Origin: Paroedura picta
Taxonomy: Eukaryota; Chordata; Lepidosauria; Squamata; Gekkonidae
NCBI RefSeq assembly: GCF_049243985.1
Contig: NC_135371.1
Span: 3,001,501 to 3,065,500, forward strand
Length of the DNA: 64,000 bases
Direction of reading: 5' to 3'
The position numbers and the translations under genes were made by a program. Of this stretch, positions 43,747 to 54,578 are shown one piece after another (position 1 is the stretch's first letter; every line of letters begins with the position of its first letter). The notes below the pieces were generated by a model that saw nothing but the letters and a program-made list of their open reading frames with translations, searched no databases and had not been told where the DNA came from.

Positions 43747-43883
43747 CAGGGGTAGTGTCACTGCGGCCCTCCAGATGTCCATGGACTACAATTCCCAGGA
43801 GCCCCTGCCAGCGAACGCTGGCAGGGGGCTCCTGGGAATTGTAGTTCATGGACATCTGGAGGGCCGCAGTTTAACTACCCCTG
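43747..43883. mobile_element. Palindromic hAT-type MITE
   Basis: Full palindrome with the exact target duplication CCAAAAAG (43739-43746 and 43884-43891). Confidence 0.93.
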
Positions 43884-43891
43884 CCAAAAAG

Positions 43892-44290
43892 CCCCCGACA
43901 TTCCCCCACCGCAGAGAACCTGATGCACCCTCAACAGTTAAAGCCAGAGAGTTTCCCCGGAGGTCCTTGCTGGCAGAGTGGTGCTGCGGGAACATCTGTG
44001 TCACTGAGTGAGGGAGACGCAGATCTGAGCCAGGATGTGACATTTGACAAGTCTGCTTCCGGGGGCCTCCCCCCCTCCCTCCCCCCCCCTGCAGGCTGGG
44101 AATCCCTGGGAAGGAGGGTGACTGTGGGGGACCTGGGTGAGTTGATTTTTTGGAGGGGATGGGGGAGGAGGGGAGGAAGCTTCACCTACAAGGTAGAAGA
44201 TTGCATGCAAGCCAAAGAGCAGGGGGGCAGCGAGATGAAAAGGAGAAAGGGCAGGCAGGACCATCTAGCATGCCCACCTGCCCCACCTGT
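43892..44290. other. GC-rich unassigned DNA
   Basis: Overlapping frames on both strands but no domain. Nothing supported. Confidence 0.35.
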
Positions 44291-45005
44291 CTAGAATTTG
44301 GGGGGGCCTTTCCTTGCACGACACAGCCTGCAGACCAGGTGGGCCCTCCCTAGTAGCCGTGCCTTGACAAGAAGCTTGCTCTGCGTCAGGAAATCAGTTA
44401 AAGGCAGGGGGGAGTTGGGCTTGATGGGAGGGATCACCCACCACACACCATTCCCAGTCCATTGGCTCCCCTTCCTGGCCCGATTTAGTCTGATTATTGG
44501 CCCCACCCGGCCTGCACGTCCTATAAAATGCTGCAACAACAGGGTGGGAGGCACACTGGGAAATGACCAACCGAGTAAAGAAAAGCTGTGTCCGAATAGA
44601 AGCCTTAGTAGCAATCAATAAGTAGTAAAGAGTACATTCAGTTTCCTACGAAACAAAAACAATAATTTGCCTAAACCTCTCTTCCTACACTGAAACTCAG
44701 AAAGTAGGCAAACAATCAATTCCAACATGGACCATTCGTCGTCTTTATTGTGGTGCGTGCTCTTTATATATCATTAGGATGAGTACCGTTTTGTACTAGA
44801 ATTGTTGCTTATCAGCCTTTTGGCACTAGTAAAATATTGTAAAATAAAATTGGCTCAGGCCACAGCCGTTGAAAGCCAGTTAGCGAAAATGATTGTTGTG
44901 TGTGTGTCACTGCGAGCAGAAGAAAATTAAGAAAAAGACAGCAAGCAGGTTTGTTTATTGCATTTTTAATTGTCATGTTTTGGACACTGTTTTTCTCTCT
45001 CGTGT
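44291..45005. other. Unassigned; TATA-like site
   Basis: CCTATAAAATGCTGC at about 44519 sits about 60 bp downstream of CCATTGGCTCC, a promoter-like pair; no gene follows. It could be a solo LTR but no ends are defined. Confidence 0.25.
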
Positions 45006-45009
45006 GCGT

Positions 45010-45690
45010 GCAGTGAGACTTGGGCTAGTCACAGCGCTCTTAGGGCTGTTCTCTTCAAGCTCTCTCTGCCCCACCTACCTCACAGGGTGGCTGCTGCGGG
45101 GAGAGGAAGGGATTTGAAAGCCGTTTTGGAACTCCTTTGGATAGAAGAAGAAGAAGAAGAGTTGGTTCTTATATGCCGCTTTTCCCTACCCGAAGGAGGC
45201 TCAAAGCGGCTTACAGTCGCCTTCCCTTTCCTCTCCCCACAACAGACACCCTGTGGGGTGGGTGAGGCTGAGAGAGCCCTGATATCACTGCCCGGTCAGA
45301 ACAGTTTTATCAGTGCCGTGGTGAGCCCAAGGTCACCCAGCTGGCTGCACATGGGGGAGCGCAGAATCGAACCTGGCATGTCAGGTTCCTGGCATGCCAG
45401 GAAAGGAGGGTGCTTATGAGCCACCTTGAGACTTCAGCATGACATCCAGGTTGAGAGCTGAATGTGATTCTCCGCTCCTCCACCTGCAGCCAGCTGGGTG
45501 ACCTTGGGACAGTCACAGTTCTCTTGGAGCTGTTCTCAGAGCAGTTCTCTCAGAGCTCTCTCAGCCCCACCCACCTCACAGGCTGCCTGCTGTGGTTAGA
45601 GGAAGGGGATGGGGTTTGTAAGCTGCTGTGAGACTCCTCCTGGTAATGAAAAGCAGGGTATAAAGAAAACAGCTCTTCTTCTAAATCAGG
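45010..45690. mobile_element. Three CORE-SINE copies
   Basis: A 5'-truncated plus copy at 45010-45140, a minus copy at 45145-45395 (GTTGGTTCTTATATGCCGCT to GCAGAATCGAACCTGGC) and a plus copy at 45420-45685. Confidence 0.75.
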
Positions 45691-46025
45691 GTCTCACCCT
45701 TCATGGTGAAGGGCATCTAAAGACGTGGCTGAGGGTTTTGGGGGTGGGCAGGAGTCTTGTCTTTCTCTTGTCAGGCTGGCACCGTCCAGGCAAAGATAAG
45801 GCGCATGCTTCACCCCCTGCCCCTGAAGCCACCGGGAGCTGAACCTCTATGTGGCTTGGGCTGCCAGCCGGTTTGACCTGCTACAGCCCAGGACGTTGCT
45901 CAGGAAATGGTCCATCCCAGTTCATACCCCTGGGACTCTTGGACCCGTGGCATGTTTGGGACAGACGAAAGAGAGGACTCATTTTTTGTGGGGTTTTTTT
46001 GCCAAGCCTGTGACCCCAGCCCCTG
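45691..46025. other. Unassigned intergenic DNA
   Basis: Nothing recognised. Confidence 0.35.
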
Positions 46026-46027
46026 GC

Positions 46028-46680
46028 TTAGAGCCTGCGTGGCGAGCGGTTAAGAGTGGCGGACTCTAATCTGGAGAACCGGGTTTGATTCCCCACTCCT
46101 CCACATGCAGCCAGCTGGGTGACCTTGGGCCAGTCACAGTTCCTTCAAAGCCCTCTCAGATTCACCTATCTCGCAAGGTGTTTGTTGTGAGGAGAGGATG
46201 GGAAGGCTATTTTGGGAGACAAGAGGCCTGCTGAGTGACCTTGGGCCAGTCACAGATCTCTTATAGCTCTCTTGACCTTCTCTTCTTCACATGGTGTCTG
46301 TTGTGGGGAGAGGAAGGGGAGGCAATTATAAGCTGCTATGAGACTCCTTCGGGCAGTGTAAAGCAGGGTATAAAAACCAGAGGAAAGAATGATGATTTTA
46401 AGCCCCTTTGACACATGAAGCCTGCTGGGTGACCTTGGGTCAGTCCCAGTTCTCTCAGAGCTCTCTCAGCCTCACCTTCCTCACAGGGGCACAACAGACA
46501 CCCTGTGAGGTAGTTGAGGCTGAGAGAGCTCTGAAAGAACTGCTTTGTGAGAAGTGCTAACAGGACTGTGATTAGCCCAAGGTCACCAAGCTGACTGTAT
46601 TTGGAGGAGCAGGGGATCAAACCCAGCTCTCCAGATTAGAGACGGCCCTTCTTAACCACTACACCAAGCTGGCACTAATA
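46028..46680. mobile_element. CORE-SINE multimer (+) and adjoining SINE copy (-)
   Basis: Plus unit 46028-46215 is followed by a second core (from GAGGCCTGCTGAGTGACCTT) to 46385, then a third core (GAAGCCTGCTGGGTGACC, 46405-46485). A minus copy follows at 46495-46680 (CAACAGACACCCTGTGAGGT to GAGACGGCCC...ACCACTACACCAAGC). Confidence 0.7.
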
Positions 46681-46683
46681 ATC

Positions 46684-46852
46684 TAATGCATCATTATTAA
46701 TTCTGTGAAGGTTTAAGGGGGGTGGCAGGTGACAGTAGGTGAGCGATAAAGTTGTGAGTGTCCTGCACAGTGCAGGGGGTTGGACTTGATGACCCAGGAG
46801 GTCCCTTCCAACTCTGTTCTTCTATGATTCTATTATTCTAATAATCTATAAG
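46684..46852 (+). mobile_element. CR1 LINE 3' end
   Basis: GGGTTGGACTTGATGACCCA followed by TTCTATGATTCTATTATTCT. Confidence 0.85.
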
Positions 46853-47193
46853 TGAATTTAGTATAGATCCCCCCATAATAGAATCAATGCCTGCACCTTT
46901 AAGAACTGAATGCTTCTTGAATGGGCATTGTGGGGTTTGCTAGGCAACCACAACATTACAGCCAGTCCTACCTTTCTAGGTATCTCAAACAAGTGAAGCA
47001 GAAATTTCGTATCCCTGCCCTCCTCTCCTGGAAGCCAGGACTCCCCTTCCTGGTCTGCCCATCTGGCATCCAGGAAGAACACTCTGAGGGTTTTAGCCTT
47101 TCAGTACATCAGCAGGGGTGGGAGAGGGGGCATTGGCCTAGCGGTGGACAACCTCCTTGACGTGGTGCCTGCACACCTCTCCTTTTTGCCCAG
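46853..47193 (+). promoter_or_regulatory. Upstream region of gene B
   Basis: A repeat-free stretch between the CR1 end and the SCAN exon. A splice acceptor (CCTCTCCTTTTTGCCCAG, ending 47193) suggests an upstream non-coding exon, not located. Confidence 0.3.
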
Positions 47194-47269
47194 GGAGAAG
47201 GCCCTTGCTCTGCTCCCGAACTCGCCACCCTCCCTTCAAGAGCCTCGGGTGCTGAAAGATCAGCCGGGG

Positions 47270-50200
47270 ATGAAAATGGAGGAGCAAAGCCAAGGCGGCC
47301 CCGGAAGCACGGAGGAGGGGCCCAGGAGGGGCCCTCAGCTCAGCCAGAGGGGCTGCATCCGGGAATTCCTGCAAGGGATGCCAACCCAGCCAATCAAAGA
47401 GGAAGCTGGGGACGGCCTCCTGCAGCGCTGGGAAGTCCAGTGGCAGGCGTTCCTGAAAGCCATGGAGTCCTCCCACACGGGCTGGGGGGCCCCGCTGTTG
47501 CTGGAGGAGCCCACCCCCTGGGACGACGCCAAGGCCTTCCTGGCCTCCTTCGAGCAGGTGGCCGAAGCCTGCCAGTGGCCCCAGGAAGATTGGGTGGTTC
47601 GTCTCCTGCCAGCCCTCAGCGGGGACGCCAAGCAGGCCTACGACAAGCTGGACCCCAGGGACAGAGAGGACTATGGGAATGTGAAGGCGGCCATCTTGCA
47701 AGGGGACGCCATGAACCGGGAGAAGAGCCGCCAGCACTTCCGGCATTTCCGCTACCAGGAGGCCCAGGGGCCCCGAGGGACGTACGTTCAGCTCCGGGAG
47801 CTCTTCCGCCGGTGGCTGAAGGTGGAGAGGCGCTCCAAGGAGCAGATCCTGGAGCTGCTGATCCTGGAGCAGTTCCTGAGCATCCTCCCCACCGAGGTCC
47901 AGAGCTGGGTGAGGGAACGCGGGCCGGAGACCTGCTCCCAGGCGGTGGCCCTGGCCGAGGAGTTCTTGCAGAGGCAGCCAGAGGCCGAGCGGCAGCCCCT
48001 GCAGGTGAGAGGTGACTTGGAGAGGGGTGGGCAAACTGTGGCCCTCCAGATGTCCATGGACTACAATTCCCATGAGCCCCTGCCAGCGAATGCTGACTTG
48101 GAGGGTCGTTGTCTCAAAAGGGCAGTTGCAGGTGGGGGGAACTCTGTGGCCACCTTCCGTATTCTCAGGACTTGGGGATGTTCATCCTGGAGATGAGGAG
48201 GTTGAGAGGGGACACAATTGCTGTCTTTAAGTAACTGAAAGGTAGTCACTTACCAAGTACAGGGCAGAGAGGTCGAGGCCTTCCTAAGAACAGGGGAAGA
48301 GCCCTGCTGGGTCAGACCAATGGTCCATCTAGCCCAGCCTCCTGTCTCACATGGTGGCCCACCAGAAGGGCGACAACAAGGTATAGAGACTGAGGCCTTC
48401 CCCCAATGTGGCTTCCTAGCTCTGGGATTCAGAAATTTAGGGCCTCTGAATGTGGAAGTTCTCCTTAGTCCCTATGGCCTAGTGGCCATTGGTTGACGTC
48501 TCCTCATTGGATCTATCTTATTGTGTGTGTCCCTCCCACCTGGTTGTCTCTTTTATAAATTGAGAAGCCCCAGACTCTTCAGCCTTGGAGGTCTCCCATC
48601 CAAAACTGACCAGGTCAACCCAGTTCCGCTTCTGAGATCTGACAAGATTTGGCTCACCTGAGCCATCGTACTGCCTGTCTATCCTGTGCTAAAGGATTAT
48701 TTTTGCCTTTAGCAACTTTGTTGGTTTATTTTTATTGATTTATATTTAGCATAGAATAGAATTGCAGAATCATAGAGTTGGAAGGGACCATACAAGCCAT
48801 CTAGTCCAACCCCCTGCTCAGTGCAGGATCAGCCTAAAGCATCCAGGAGAAGTCTCTGTCCAGCCGCTGCTTGAAGACTGCCAGTGAGGGGGAGCTCGCC
48901 ACCTCCTCAGAAGGTCCCAGGTTCAGTCCCTGGAATCTCCAGCTGACAGGATGAGGTACACCAGGGTTCTAAGGAAAAGGCAGGTTCATTGAAGGAGGGG
49001 GCTCATGGCTCAGTGGTAGAACATCTGGCTGGCATGCAGAAAGCCCCGGGTTCTATTCCCAGACACTCCAGCGGAAAGAATGAGGTACATGAAGAAGGGG
49101 GCCCATGGCTCAGTGGTTTGGCATGCAGAAGGTGCCAGGCTTTACCTCCGGCATTTCCAGTTGAAAGGGAGTTGATCCTGGCCTCTTTCATAAAGCAGCT
49201 TGGTGGACTTGTCGTTCAGCTCTCATACGTTCTAGCCCTGAAGGAGATCTTCCCTGCCATTCCAGGTGACAACGCCATTTGAAGAGGTGGCTCTGAGGGG
49301 CTGTGATCCAGAACCAGCTCCATCTGGCCATGCCCAGCGGCAGCTGCAGTGGGAAGCCAAGGAGGAGCCTGAGAGCGGAGATGCCACCGTGATGGGTAAG
49401 GATTTCTTGGGCTTCAGAATAACCAGGTTGGGGTTTGCTTTCTGGGCAGGTGCCTTTCTATAGCATCTGGGTGAAGCCTCTAGTCTCCTGACTGCAAAAC
49501 ACCAAGTCAGGAAAACCCCTCCTAAGGGCCTGCAGATGGTTCTAGAATCATAGAATCACAGAATCCTAGAGTTGGAAGGGTCCATACAGGCCATCTAGTC
49601 CAACCCCCTGCTCAACGCAGGATCAGCCCAAAGCATCCTAAAGCATCCAAGAAAAGTGTGTATCCAGCCTTTGCTTGAAGACGGCCAGTGAGGGGGAGCT
49701 CACCACCTCCTTAGGCAGCCTATTCCACTGCTGAACTACTCTGACTGTGAAATTTTTTTTCCTGATATCTGGCCTATATCGTTGTACTTGAAGTTTAAAC
49801 CCATTACTGCGTGTCCTCTCCTCTGCAGCCAACAGAAACAGCGTCCTGCCCTCCTCCAAGTGACAACCTTTCAAATCCTTAAAGAGGGCTATCATGTCCC
49901 CCTTCTGTATTTGACTTCCTCTGTGGAGGAACCCCTGAAATATTTTGGGAGCCCCGGAACTGGGCTGGAAGTGATGTCAGCTGGCTACACCTCCCTGCCG
50001 TGCCCCAGGACTGGGGGACGGGGAGAGAAATTAGGGGATTCAAGGCAGGAGGAGGCATCTGAGCTCCACCCCCTTTCCCAAGTGCAGTAACCACACAAGA
50101 GCCACAAGAACCACCCCCTGTTCAGTAGAAGGCTCCCTGCATTCACAGCGACGGCAGTAATAGCTTCTGGCCGAGTCCATTCCTGCAGGATGCTGTAAGG

Positions 50201-51918
50201 GAAAGGCCAGGGAGCCCCTGAGGAGTTCTTACAGAGTCCCACGATTCCAAGGAGCTCTGGTTGGAAATCCCTGCTCTCGCTGTTTTGGCCCTGAGTGAGG
50301 GCGGCAATCCAGTGCATTTAATTTTCTTGTCTGCTTTGTGATTCCAGGAACACCTTTACGACCAGCAAGGTTTTAGTCAAGGTGTAAGCTTTCATGTGCA
50401 AGCACACTTCTTTAGATACAACAAAACGAAAGCTCCCCCCCCACCATTCCATGTGCTTCAGACCAGAATGGCCACACACCTGTGCTTGCCGTGATGGTTT
50501 TAGGAAAGAAACAAACCCAACAAATCAATTTTTTATAGGAGCAGGTTTCCGAGGGTAGCCATGTTGCTCTGTGTAGATTAGGGGCCTTTCCGCACCCATT
50601 AAACGTAGCGAAATCCTTACTTTAGGTAGCCGTTATATTCTGGCCGCTCCGCATGACGTCGCCAACATCCAGCGTCCAGGCAGCAAACAGCTGGCTATAT
50701 CTTCCATTTTAAAGCACTAGTTGGGGAATCACTACTTAAGAAGTGCCAGCTAGAGGAGAGGAACCAGCAGGCTGCCACCAAAAGATATGTGTGGAGGCAA
50801 AGAAGCGCTATCTCCGCCTCCAATGTCCTGCCCTCACATCCATCTCCCTCTCCCTTCTCCCAGGGAAGGAATTATTATTATTTTTTAAAGCGAACTGCCT
50901 GGAGCAACGAATAGTCATACAAGTGAACAGGCAAAGGCAAAAATTATTTCCCCAAAAAATTGTCACACAAAGTATGCCTCTCTAAAGTCCCCCCCCAAAA
51001 AAAATCTGGAATGAGATTTTTTTTTAAGTATCAAGACTCGTGATTCCATAAGGGGTGGCAATAAAAAAGCACTATACATCTATTATTAGATGCATATGCG
51101 TCTAAACTGAGAAGTATTGATTTTTTAAAAATCTAGCTTTTGGATTGCAGACCGAACGGGCTCCCTTTGAAACTGTCTATAAGAGGATGTATACCAGCAA
51201 GTATCTGTGCACAGACCCCTGTTTTTCTGCTCTCTTCCAACCAGGAACTAAAGGATGGGTGAGCCTTGAAGAGGGGGAGCGGTATGCGGCAGGAGAACCA
51301 GAGCAGTCACGACCCCACAGGACATCTGTGTGGAGAGGAGGGGAGAATGTCCCCCAGTTCTGCCACCCCGAAAACACACCCAGGACTCAGCAGGACACCC
51401 GCCCCGTGCAGGAAGTCGACCCGTCTCTTCCACTTGGAGGATCTTTCCAGGGCCTCGAGGAAGATGCGTTCCATCGAAGAGTCCACACCGGTAAGAGACA
51501 AACTCCCTGCAATGCTTATAGAAAACGGTTCGGTCAGAACTTGGTCCTCGTTAAGCACGAAAGCATTCACACGGGCGAAAAGTCGTTCAAGTGCTCGGAC
51601 TGCGGGAAAAGGTTCGGCCAGAAATGGCAGCTGGTTGGGCACCACAAAAGATGCGAAAGCGAGAGGCCCCACAAGTGCCCCACCTGTGGGAAGAGGTTTT
51701 CTCGCAGCTCGTACCTTAATACCCACCAGAGAATCCACACGGGGGAGAGGCCATACGAGTGCCTGCGCTGCGGGAAAAGCTTCAGCCAGAAAGCTAACCT
51801 TAATACGCACCGTAGAATCCACACGGGCGAAAAGCCACACGAATGCTCAGTTTGCGGGAAAAGGTTCTCTCGCAACACGTGCCTTAACAGACACCAGAGA
51901 ATCCACACCGCACGCTAG
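47270..51918 (+). CDS. SCAN-domain C2H2 zinc-finger protein (gene B), join(47270..48004, 49266..49395, 51245..51918)
   Basis: Three exons, 512 aa, with the same architecture and phases as gene A (phase 0, then 1), so the two are tandem paralogues. Donors are GTGAGA (48005) and GTAAGG (49396); acceptors end GCCATTCCAG (49265) and CTTCCAACCAG (51244). Residues 42-45 are IKEE, a sumoylation-type site. The capsid-like block (83-143: [20 protein letters not shown]) precedes SCAN (150-233: [19 protein letters not shown]). The fingers are a degenerate first finger lacking its second cysteine (about 378-397), a C2HC finger (405-425) without a standard TGEKP linker, and three canonical C2H2 fingers (433-509). 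The protein ends three residues after the last histidine. It is probably a dimerising nuclear regulator. An in-frame ATG at 47144 lies upstream of the acceptor and is less likely to be the start. Confidence 0.9.
48028..48098. mobile_element. Truncated palindromic MITE in intron 1 of gene B
   Basis: One arm only (GGGGTGGGCAAACTGTGGCC to CCAGCGAATGCTG). Confidence 0.75.
48140..48665. mobile_element. LINE pieces and a 5S-derived SINE in intron 1 of gene B
   Basis: A CR1-like piece at 48160-48280 (ATGAGGAGGTTGAGAGGGGA), a reverse LINE piece at 48289-48500 (GAGCCCTGCTGGGTCAGACC) and a reverse 5S-type SINE at 48585-48665 (GGAGGTCTCCCATCCAAAAC). Confidence 0.55.
48768..48925 (-). mobile_element. 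CR1 LINE 3' end
   Basis: GAATCATAGAGTTGGAAGGG and GTCCAACCCCCTGCTCAGTG. Confidence 0.8.
48905..49185 (+). mobile_element. tRNA-like SINE pieces in tandem
   Basis: Three partial units: TCATGGCTCAGTGGTAGAAC with GGGTTCTATTCCCAG at 49004-49075, CCATGGCTCAGTGGTTTGGC at 49100-49165, and a box-B-like GGTTCAGTCCCTGGAAT at 48920. Boxes A and B of a tRNA are visible, but no cloverleaf gene. It is a SINE, not a tRNA gene. Confidence 0.55.
49541..49912 (-). mobile_element. CR1 LINE 3' region in intron 2 of gene B
   Basis: About 370 bp: GAATCATAGAATCACAGAAT, AGGCAGCCTATTCCACTGCT, TTAAACCCATTACTGCGTGT. The best preserved CR1 tail here. Confidence 0.88.
49913..50580. other. Unassigned intron DNA with short retroelement tails
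   Basis: At about 50345-50420 and 50530-50575 there are common repeat tails (GGTTTCCGAGGGTAGCCATG). Otherwise nothing. Confidence 0.35.
50581..51115 (+). mobile_element. Non-autonomous Harbinger-like element, truncated, in intron 2 of gene B
   Basis: It begins GGGGCCTTTCCGCACCC and matches the right half of 11757-12844 in reverse (AAGAAGCGCTATCTCCGCC, AAGTATGCCTCTCTAAAGTC). The other terminal repeat is missing. Confidence 0.7.
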
Positions 51919-52095
51919 AGCGTAGGGATGCTCAGACTTTGGGGGGGGGGGCGGGTAGGGGGGCGAGAGTGTTAGGGGAAGGTTGGTATCGCTTATGGGA
52001 TAAGTTTCCGCCCACGACCGGTGTGATTTTGTACAATGCAGGAGCAACATCTTGTCTCCTATATGCCAACAATAATTGCTAACACAATAAAGAAT
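51919..52095 (+). terminator. 3' UTR and polyadenylation signal of gene B
   Basis: AATAAA at 52086-52091 (AACACAATAAAGAATG), about 170 bp after the stop. Confidence 0.65.
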
Positions 52096-52720
52096 GTTCT
52101 GCATTTCCTAAATGGCTAGTTTGCTTTTTTAAGAACCTTCGGGGGAGGGGGAGGAAGGGGGTGATGGTGCTTTCAAGCATAACCTTGCTAAATATTTCTG
52201 AAAGCCCAAATTCGCTATAGAAGCAAAACCTGCATTGAGATAAACCAAAATTCGTGACCTCTGCATACAGAGGTAACTTTGAAAAAGGCCCATGTTCTCA
52301 TGGATTTATATACTGTGGTGATCAGCAGTATTTATCGTGCTCCTTGCGTTGCGCCTTTCCGAAAGAGTTCACAATGCTTAAAAAAAAATCAGAAATAGCA
52401 ACACCGTGAAATCAGCAGCAGAGAGAAATGGGTGTCCAGGACAGCTGGATTCTTTTCAGAGAGAAGGTCCCATGGACCTTGATGGTGTTACGCGACAACA
52501 CAGGATGCAATCCCATAGTGCACCTGTTCATGTAAGAGCTCTCATGCCACCGGAAACACAAGGAAATCACAGCCTGTAGTCCATGGGCGAAGTCAACTTG
52601 ATCATTTCCCATCTTGTATTTCCACTTAAGCGAAACATAGCACAAGGCAGATTTCAGCAACCTCCCCGCTGGTCGAATCATATTGCCTTGGTCAGATCAT
52701 ATTGCATTTCCCAATTGGAA
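52096..52720. other. Unassigned intergenic DNA
   Basis: No repeat or gene recognised. Confidence 0.35.
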
Positions 52721-52722
52721 CT

Positions 52723-52895
52723 GGGTAGATCTGAGTCCAGAGCAACTTCTCAATTGGAATCAGGTAGATCTGAGTCCAGAGCAACTTCCCAAGTGGAATC
52801 AAGTAGATCTGAGTCCAGAGCAACTTCCCAAGTGGAATCAAGTAGATCTGAGTCCAGAGCAACTTCCCAAGTGGAATCAAGTAGATCTGAGTCCA
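52723..52895. repeat. 39-bp minisatellite
   Basis: Nearly five units of 39 bp, each containing GTAGATCTGAGTCCAGAGCA. Because 39 is a multiple of three, every frame is open and repeats every 13 residues (SQVESSRSESRAT). It grew inside a retroelement tail (GGTAGATCTGAGTCCAGTAG). Confidence 0.92.
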
Positions 52896-53780
52896 GTAGC
52901 ACCATCAAGATTCCCAGGGTATAAGCTTTTGAAAGTCAAAGCTCCCATTGTGAGCTTATATTATGGAACTTTATGCTTCCCCCAATCTTGTTCATTTCTA
53001 AAGAGCTGCTGGACTCAGCTCTTGCTGTTGTACTGCACACCAACACAGGGGCTGCAGTTGTACTACAAACCAATGCAGATGTCTTCCAAAACTTTGATTT
53101 CACAGCATCTCTTGCAAAGCATTAGTGGGAAACTGATCATTGTTCCTGGGCCCGTTCCCAAATTCGCCCTAGGTCCTGACAAGTTGATGTGTGTTGGGAA
53201 TTCCTGGCAGAAACATTTTGAGCATTGGGAGGCTCAATTTCCCCAATCTGAGATAGCCTCAAGAAGCTTCTATTGGTCACATTGGGAAAGGTATGTGCAG
53301 TACATTGGTACAGTCCATGCATCTGATAGTATGCATTCTAAACAAGCACTCACAGTTCATGTCTGATAACCAGGTTTTGGGCTGAGTCTCAGGGCAAACC
53401 TGGGAACATCATATCATGTAGAACAAAATTTTAGCTTTCAGACCAACAAAAATTTATTCCAAGATATAAACCGGCTGGCCCCCGTACAGATGATAAAAAC
53501 TGGGCAACAAGGAGACGGGAATATTTTACATATTCAAAAGAGCACCTGACACAACATAGGAAAATGCAGTTTTCATAAATTAAGGGTAGGGGAGCAAAAA
53601 ATAAATTCTTTAAAGATGGCCATGGTCCAGGAGGCATGAAACATGGAGAACAGCAGAGATTCAAGGCCCTATGCTGGAGAGGTATGGTGGCTGTGTGAGA
53701 GAGATTTAAGGGACATTTACTCTCTCTCCTGCAACTCAGCTCAATCCCTCAACTTCTTTATTCCAAAGACCCCCAACACC
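52896..53780. other. Unassigned, with short retroelement tails
   Basis: GAAAGTCAAAGCTCCC at about 52932 and CAGACCAACAAAAATTTATT at about 53438 are repeat tails. The remainder is not recognised. Confidence 0.35.
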
Positions 53781-53786
53781 ATACAG

Positions 53787-53904
53787 CAGGGGTGTCTAAG
53801 CTGTGCCTCTCCAGATGTCCATGGACTACAATTCCCACGCTGGCAGGGGCTCGTGGAAATTGTAGTCCACGGACATCTGGAGAGCAATAGTTTGGACACC
53901 TCTG
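53787..53904. mobile_element. Palindromic hAT-type MITE, diverged and shortened
   Basis: 118 bp with ends CAGGGGTGTCTAAGCTG and the inverse of CAGAGGTGTCCAAACTA. Exact target duplication CCATACAG (53779-53786 and 53905-53912). The oldest-looking copy. Confidence 0.88.
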
Positions 53905-53912
53905 CCATACAG

Positions 53913-54490
53913 AGTCTACACACGTGTTTCATGGTGTGTTTATGAATGGTTTCAGGTTACCCAAAGTGAGGACGAACCCACTGCGAAGCTTGTAGAACCT
54001 CAAGAAGAACTCATGGTCATCCTCCGTTGCCCCTACTGAAAGAAAAGTGAAGTTTTGGAGTCTTTATATCTACCTGTGGTGCCCAAACGTCCCACTAGGG
54101 TCACCTGACACTTCTGGTGCAGACAGATATTTTCCAGGCCGCAGTTAAGGATGTGCTGTTCTGAAGGACGTTTGAGTCCAATGACACCTTTCAGACCAAC
54201 AAAGTTTTATTCGGTGTACACAGCACAGTTCTTCAGATGTTATCTTATTCTTATTACTCTTCAGAGATTTAGGGGCCACTGGGCTTAAACATTGTTCTGT
54301 CCCAACTCTGAAATTATTTGTGGATAAGATTTCTCTGGTCAGATGGAAGTCAACCATTGCTGAGTGGTACAGGTCAAAGTAGAGCCTGCCCCATGGTGAC
54401 ATTGGCAAGGTACACCCACCTCCTTCCTGTGCCCTCAGCTTGCAGGCAGTCCCATGTTCAACCATCTCTGGTTAAAAACTACCTAAAGAA
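53913..54490. other. Unassigned; retroelement tail at 54165-54230
   Basis: GACACCTTTCAGACCAACAA and AAGTTTTATTCGGTGTACAC. Otherwise nothing. Confidence 0.35.
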
Positions 54491-54495
54491 GCAAG

Positions 54496-54578
54496 ATCAT
54501 AGAATCATCAAATCGTAGATTTAGAAGGGACCTCCACGGTCATCTAGTCCAACCCCCTGCACAAGGCAGGAAATTCAT
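54496..54578 (-). mobile_element. CR1 LINE 3' end, short
   Basis: GATCATAGAATCATCAAATC followed by GTCCAACCCCCTGCACAAGG. Confidence 0.8.

Noticed and set aside
42110-44621. Several 60-190-codon frames on both strands
   Set aside because: They run through MITEs, SINEs and GC-rich DNA and overlap each other; no domain seen.
47440-48073. Long frames on both strands over the SCAN exon of gene B
   Set aside because: GC-rich shadows of the SCAN frame, which alone has domain support and correct splice phases.
49004-49075. Possible tRNA gene
   Set aside because: Boxes A and B are present but no full cloverleaf; repeated as partial units, so a SINE.
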